The translations under genes and the position numbers were made by a program. From IMG/VR virus record IMGVR_UViG_3300022592_000039, positions 1 through 20,416 of that record: a DNA stretch of 20,416 nt, one strand, 5' to 3'. Every line of letters starts with the position of its first letter. The first letter of the stretch is position 1. Under the pieces are notes generated by a model. It searched no databases. It was not told where the DNA came from and was given only the letters and a program-made list of their open reading frames with translations. Shown here piece after piece: positions 18,817-20,416 of this stretch. The DNA is from a virus.

Positions 18817-20416
18817 TGGCAGTACAAGTTTTAATACGTAGAGGTAGTTCAGCCGACTGGACGTCAGCTAATCCATTATTGGCTCAAGGTGAACTAGCAG
18901 TTGAACTAGATACATTAAAATTCAAAATTGGTGATGGAACAACTTATTGGAGAGATTTAACATATTCATCTGGACCACGCGGTCTTGGGTATAATAGCCT
19001 AACATCTTCAAGCTTAGTAACGATTGGGGTTGGTTCTAACGTTTTTACAACTAACTTATATTCTTCACTTTCGGCATATACAGCTGGGACTAGAATTAGG
19101 ATTGCATCAAGATCAAATTTTAGTAATTACATGGAAGGTGTTATAACAGATTTCACCAACACATCATTAACCGTTAATGTTGATAGAATTAATGGAACTG
19201 GTAATTATAATGATTGGAATATTACAGTTACTGGAGATATCGCAACAGCTTCTTATGTTAGAACAGAGAATACTGCATCTGCAGGTCAAACTATATTTCT
19301 TGCAAATTATACAGTTGGATATGTTGAGGTATATTTAAATGGTAAACTTTTAAATTATTCTGAGTATACTGCTACTAGCGGAACAGAAATAATATTATCA
19401 TCCGGCGCATCAGTTGGAAGTATAGTAGAAGTAATTGCATTTAATGTAACTGCTATTTATGGTGCCATATCTGCAATTAATGCGACTGCTCCAATTACCT
19501 CAACTGGTGGCAATATACCGACCTTATCAATACCGGCATCAAATACTTCTTCAAACGGGTATCTTTCTTCGTCTGATTGGAATACTTTTAATAATAAAGC
19601 ACCTACTGATTCTCCTTTTTTTACTAACACAGTAACAACAGATGCGTTAACAGCATCAGGTGCTATTACGTTTAATACTACTTCAAATAATCAAGTATTT
19701 TCAACATCTGGTGCTGGTTCAATAACGTTAAGCTCTGGGAGCACTGGGTTAATTGATAATATTACTATAGGTAGTAATACTTCAAGTGCTGGAACATTCA
19801 GCACATTAACTACTAAATCACTTTCTGTGTCTGGTGGTTCTATTAATGGGGTTACTATTGGTGATTCTACATCTGCAGCTGGTTCTTTTAGTACATTAAC
19901 TACATCTAATTTCACAGCATCAAGCGGGTCAATTAATGGAGTTTCTATCGGTAGTTCCACATCAAGTTCTGGAACTTTCAGTTTACTCTCTACATTAAGT
20001 GCTTCAATTTCTCGATTAATAGTTTCTGGTTCAATAACTGGAACTGGTATTCGCAATTATTTTTCTACACCACCAGTTATTGGTGCGACAACATCAAATG
20101 CTGGCACATTTACCACGTTAACATCAGATGCACTCACAGCAAATGGTGGAGAAATTAATAATATTTCAATAGGTACTACTACTCCAAGCTCTGGTGCATT
20201 TACTACTTTATCTGCTTCTAGCACAGTAAGTGGTACTGGATTTAGTTCTTACTTAGCAAGCCCTCCAGCTATTGGTAGTACTACTCCAGCTGGTATTATT
20301 GGAACAACAATTACTGCTACTTCAAGTTTTGTTGGTAATATAAAAGGTTCAATAGGTGCTACAACTGCAAATACTGGTGCATTTACTACTTTATCTGCTT
20401 CTAGAACATTAAGTGG
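18816..20416 (+). CDS. Large tail fibre protein, N-terminal part (runs off the window)
   Basis: About 533 codons are present without a stop. The start AVQVLIRRGSSADWTSANPL, LAQGELAVELDTLKFKIGDG, TTYWRDLTYS is a close relative of the 16426 protein's module. A middle domain with YVEVYLNGKLLNYSEYTATS and GTEIILSSG is a frequent fibre insert. From about 19730 the sequence becomes a regular beta repeat of ~45 residues built on G-x-I-N-x-x-x-I-G-x-x-T-x-x-x-G-x-F-x-T-L (for example GSINGVTIGDSTSAAGSFST, GEINNISIGTTTPSSGAFTT). Such repeats form long trimeric shafts. Start ATG overlaps the previous stop. The C-terminal tip is outside the window. Confidence 0.82.
   Translation, partial: MAVQVLIRRGSSADWTSANPLLAQGELAVELDTLKFKIGDGTTYWRDLTYSSGPRGLGYNSLTSSSLVTIGVGSNVFTTNLYSSLSAYTAGTRIRIASRSNFSNYMEGVITDFTNTSLTVNVDRINGTGNYNDWNITVTGDIATASYVRTENTASAGQTIFLANYTVGYVEVYLNGKLLNYSEYTATSGTEIILSSGASVGSIVEVIAFNVTAIYGAISAINATAPITSTGGNIPTLSIPASNTSSNGYLSSSDWNTFNNKAPTDSPFFTNTVTTDALTASGAITFNTTSNNQVFSTSGAGSITLSSGSTGLIDNITIGSNTSSAGTFSTLTTKSLSVSGGSINGVTIGDSTSAAGSFSTLTTSNFTASSGSINGVSIGSSTSSSGTFSLLSTLSASISRLIVSGSITGTGIRNYFSTPPVIGATTSNAGTFTTLTSDALTANGGEINNISIGTTTPSSGAFTTLSASSTVSGTGFSSYLASPPAIGSTTPAGIIGTTITATSSFVGNIKGSIGATTANTGAFTTLSASRTLS
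20191..20416 (+). repeat. Exact 31-base direct repeat in the fibre shaft
   Basis: CTGGTGCATTTACTACTTTA plus 11 further bases (to CTTCTAG) occurs identically at 20191-20221 and 20374-20404, 183 bases apart (a multiple of three, so in frame). It encodes SGAFTTLSAS and TGAFTTLSAS. A repeat of this kind allows in-frame loss or gain of shaft units. Confidence 0.7.

Noticed and set aside
19691-20056. Minus-strand open frame in the last fibre gene
   Set aside because: A Pro/Glu/Val-rich shadow of the Ser/Gly/Thr shaft repeats on the plus strand.
1-20416. tRNA genes, CRISPR arrays, insertion sequences, diversity-generating retroelement
   Set aside because: No cloverleaf, no spaced direct repeats, no transposase and no reverse transcriptase or template/variable repeat pair seen; the only mobile gene is the homing endonuclease.

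Overview
The window looks like part of an AT-rich (by eye about one third G+C) T4-like myovirus genome, most likely from a marine or freshwater phage. Evidence: tightly packed small genes with ATGA and TAATG overlaps, a long run of modular tail-fibre genes, a tail-fibre-assembly-like gene, and several matches to the T4-type late promoter NATAAATA. The host cannot be read directly. The 5-aminolevulinate synthase (Shemin pathway) and the low G+C would fit an AT-rich alphaproteobacterium such as a SAR11 relative, but that is inference.

Layout. (1) 1-2661, plus strand: end of a glycine-rich tail protein, a tail-fibre-assembly-like protein, a cupin, a small unknown, a sulfotransferase, a lipoprotein and a small helical protein, closed by a bidirectional terminator at 2668-2694. 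(2) 2700-6346, minus strand: an operon-like chain of nine genes, mostly unknown, including an SPFH/band-7 lipoprotein and a two-helix membrane protein; a sigma70-like promoter stands at its head. (3) 6457-8811, plus strand: starts behind a late promoter; two unknowns, a DUF454/YbaN-type membrane protein, a secreted DRGH nuclease and a small coiled-coil protein. (4) 8800-10948, minus strand: a complete 5-aminolevulinate synthase (ALAS), a free-standing GIY-YIG homing endonuclease with NUMOD3-like repeats, and a displaced remnant of an ALAS 3' end beyond the endonuclease. (5) 10987-20416, plus strand: eleven tail-fibre or adhesin-type genes and small acidic proteins, the last gene running off the window.

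The most striking structure is region 4. The intact ALAS gene ends immediately upstream of the endonuclease gene, yet a second, diverged ALAS C-terminus (reading HTDGMIEDLITALS then a stop) lies just past the endonuclease. The last ~100 bases of the intact ALAS and the spacer to the endonuclease are visibly richer in G+C than the rest of ALAS. This is what is expected if the endonuclease invaded the 3' end of ALAS carrying a replacement C-terminus, restoring the reading frame and pushing the native end downstream. Both ALAS and the endonuclease have their own late-type promoter on the minus strand.

Other recurring themes are an N-terminal MRAxEF signature on three small proteins scattered between structural genes (with a looser relative on a fourth), a shared FVxPLQQ motif in two of them, and a C-terminal DGG motif on four consecutive fibre proteins. 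All functional calls rest on motif recognition by eye; no database search was run.
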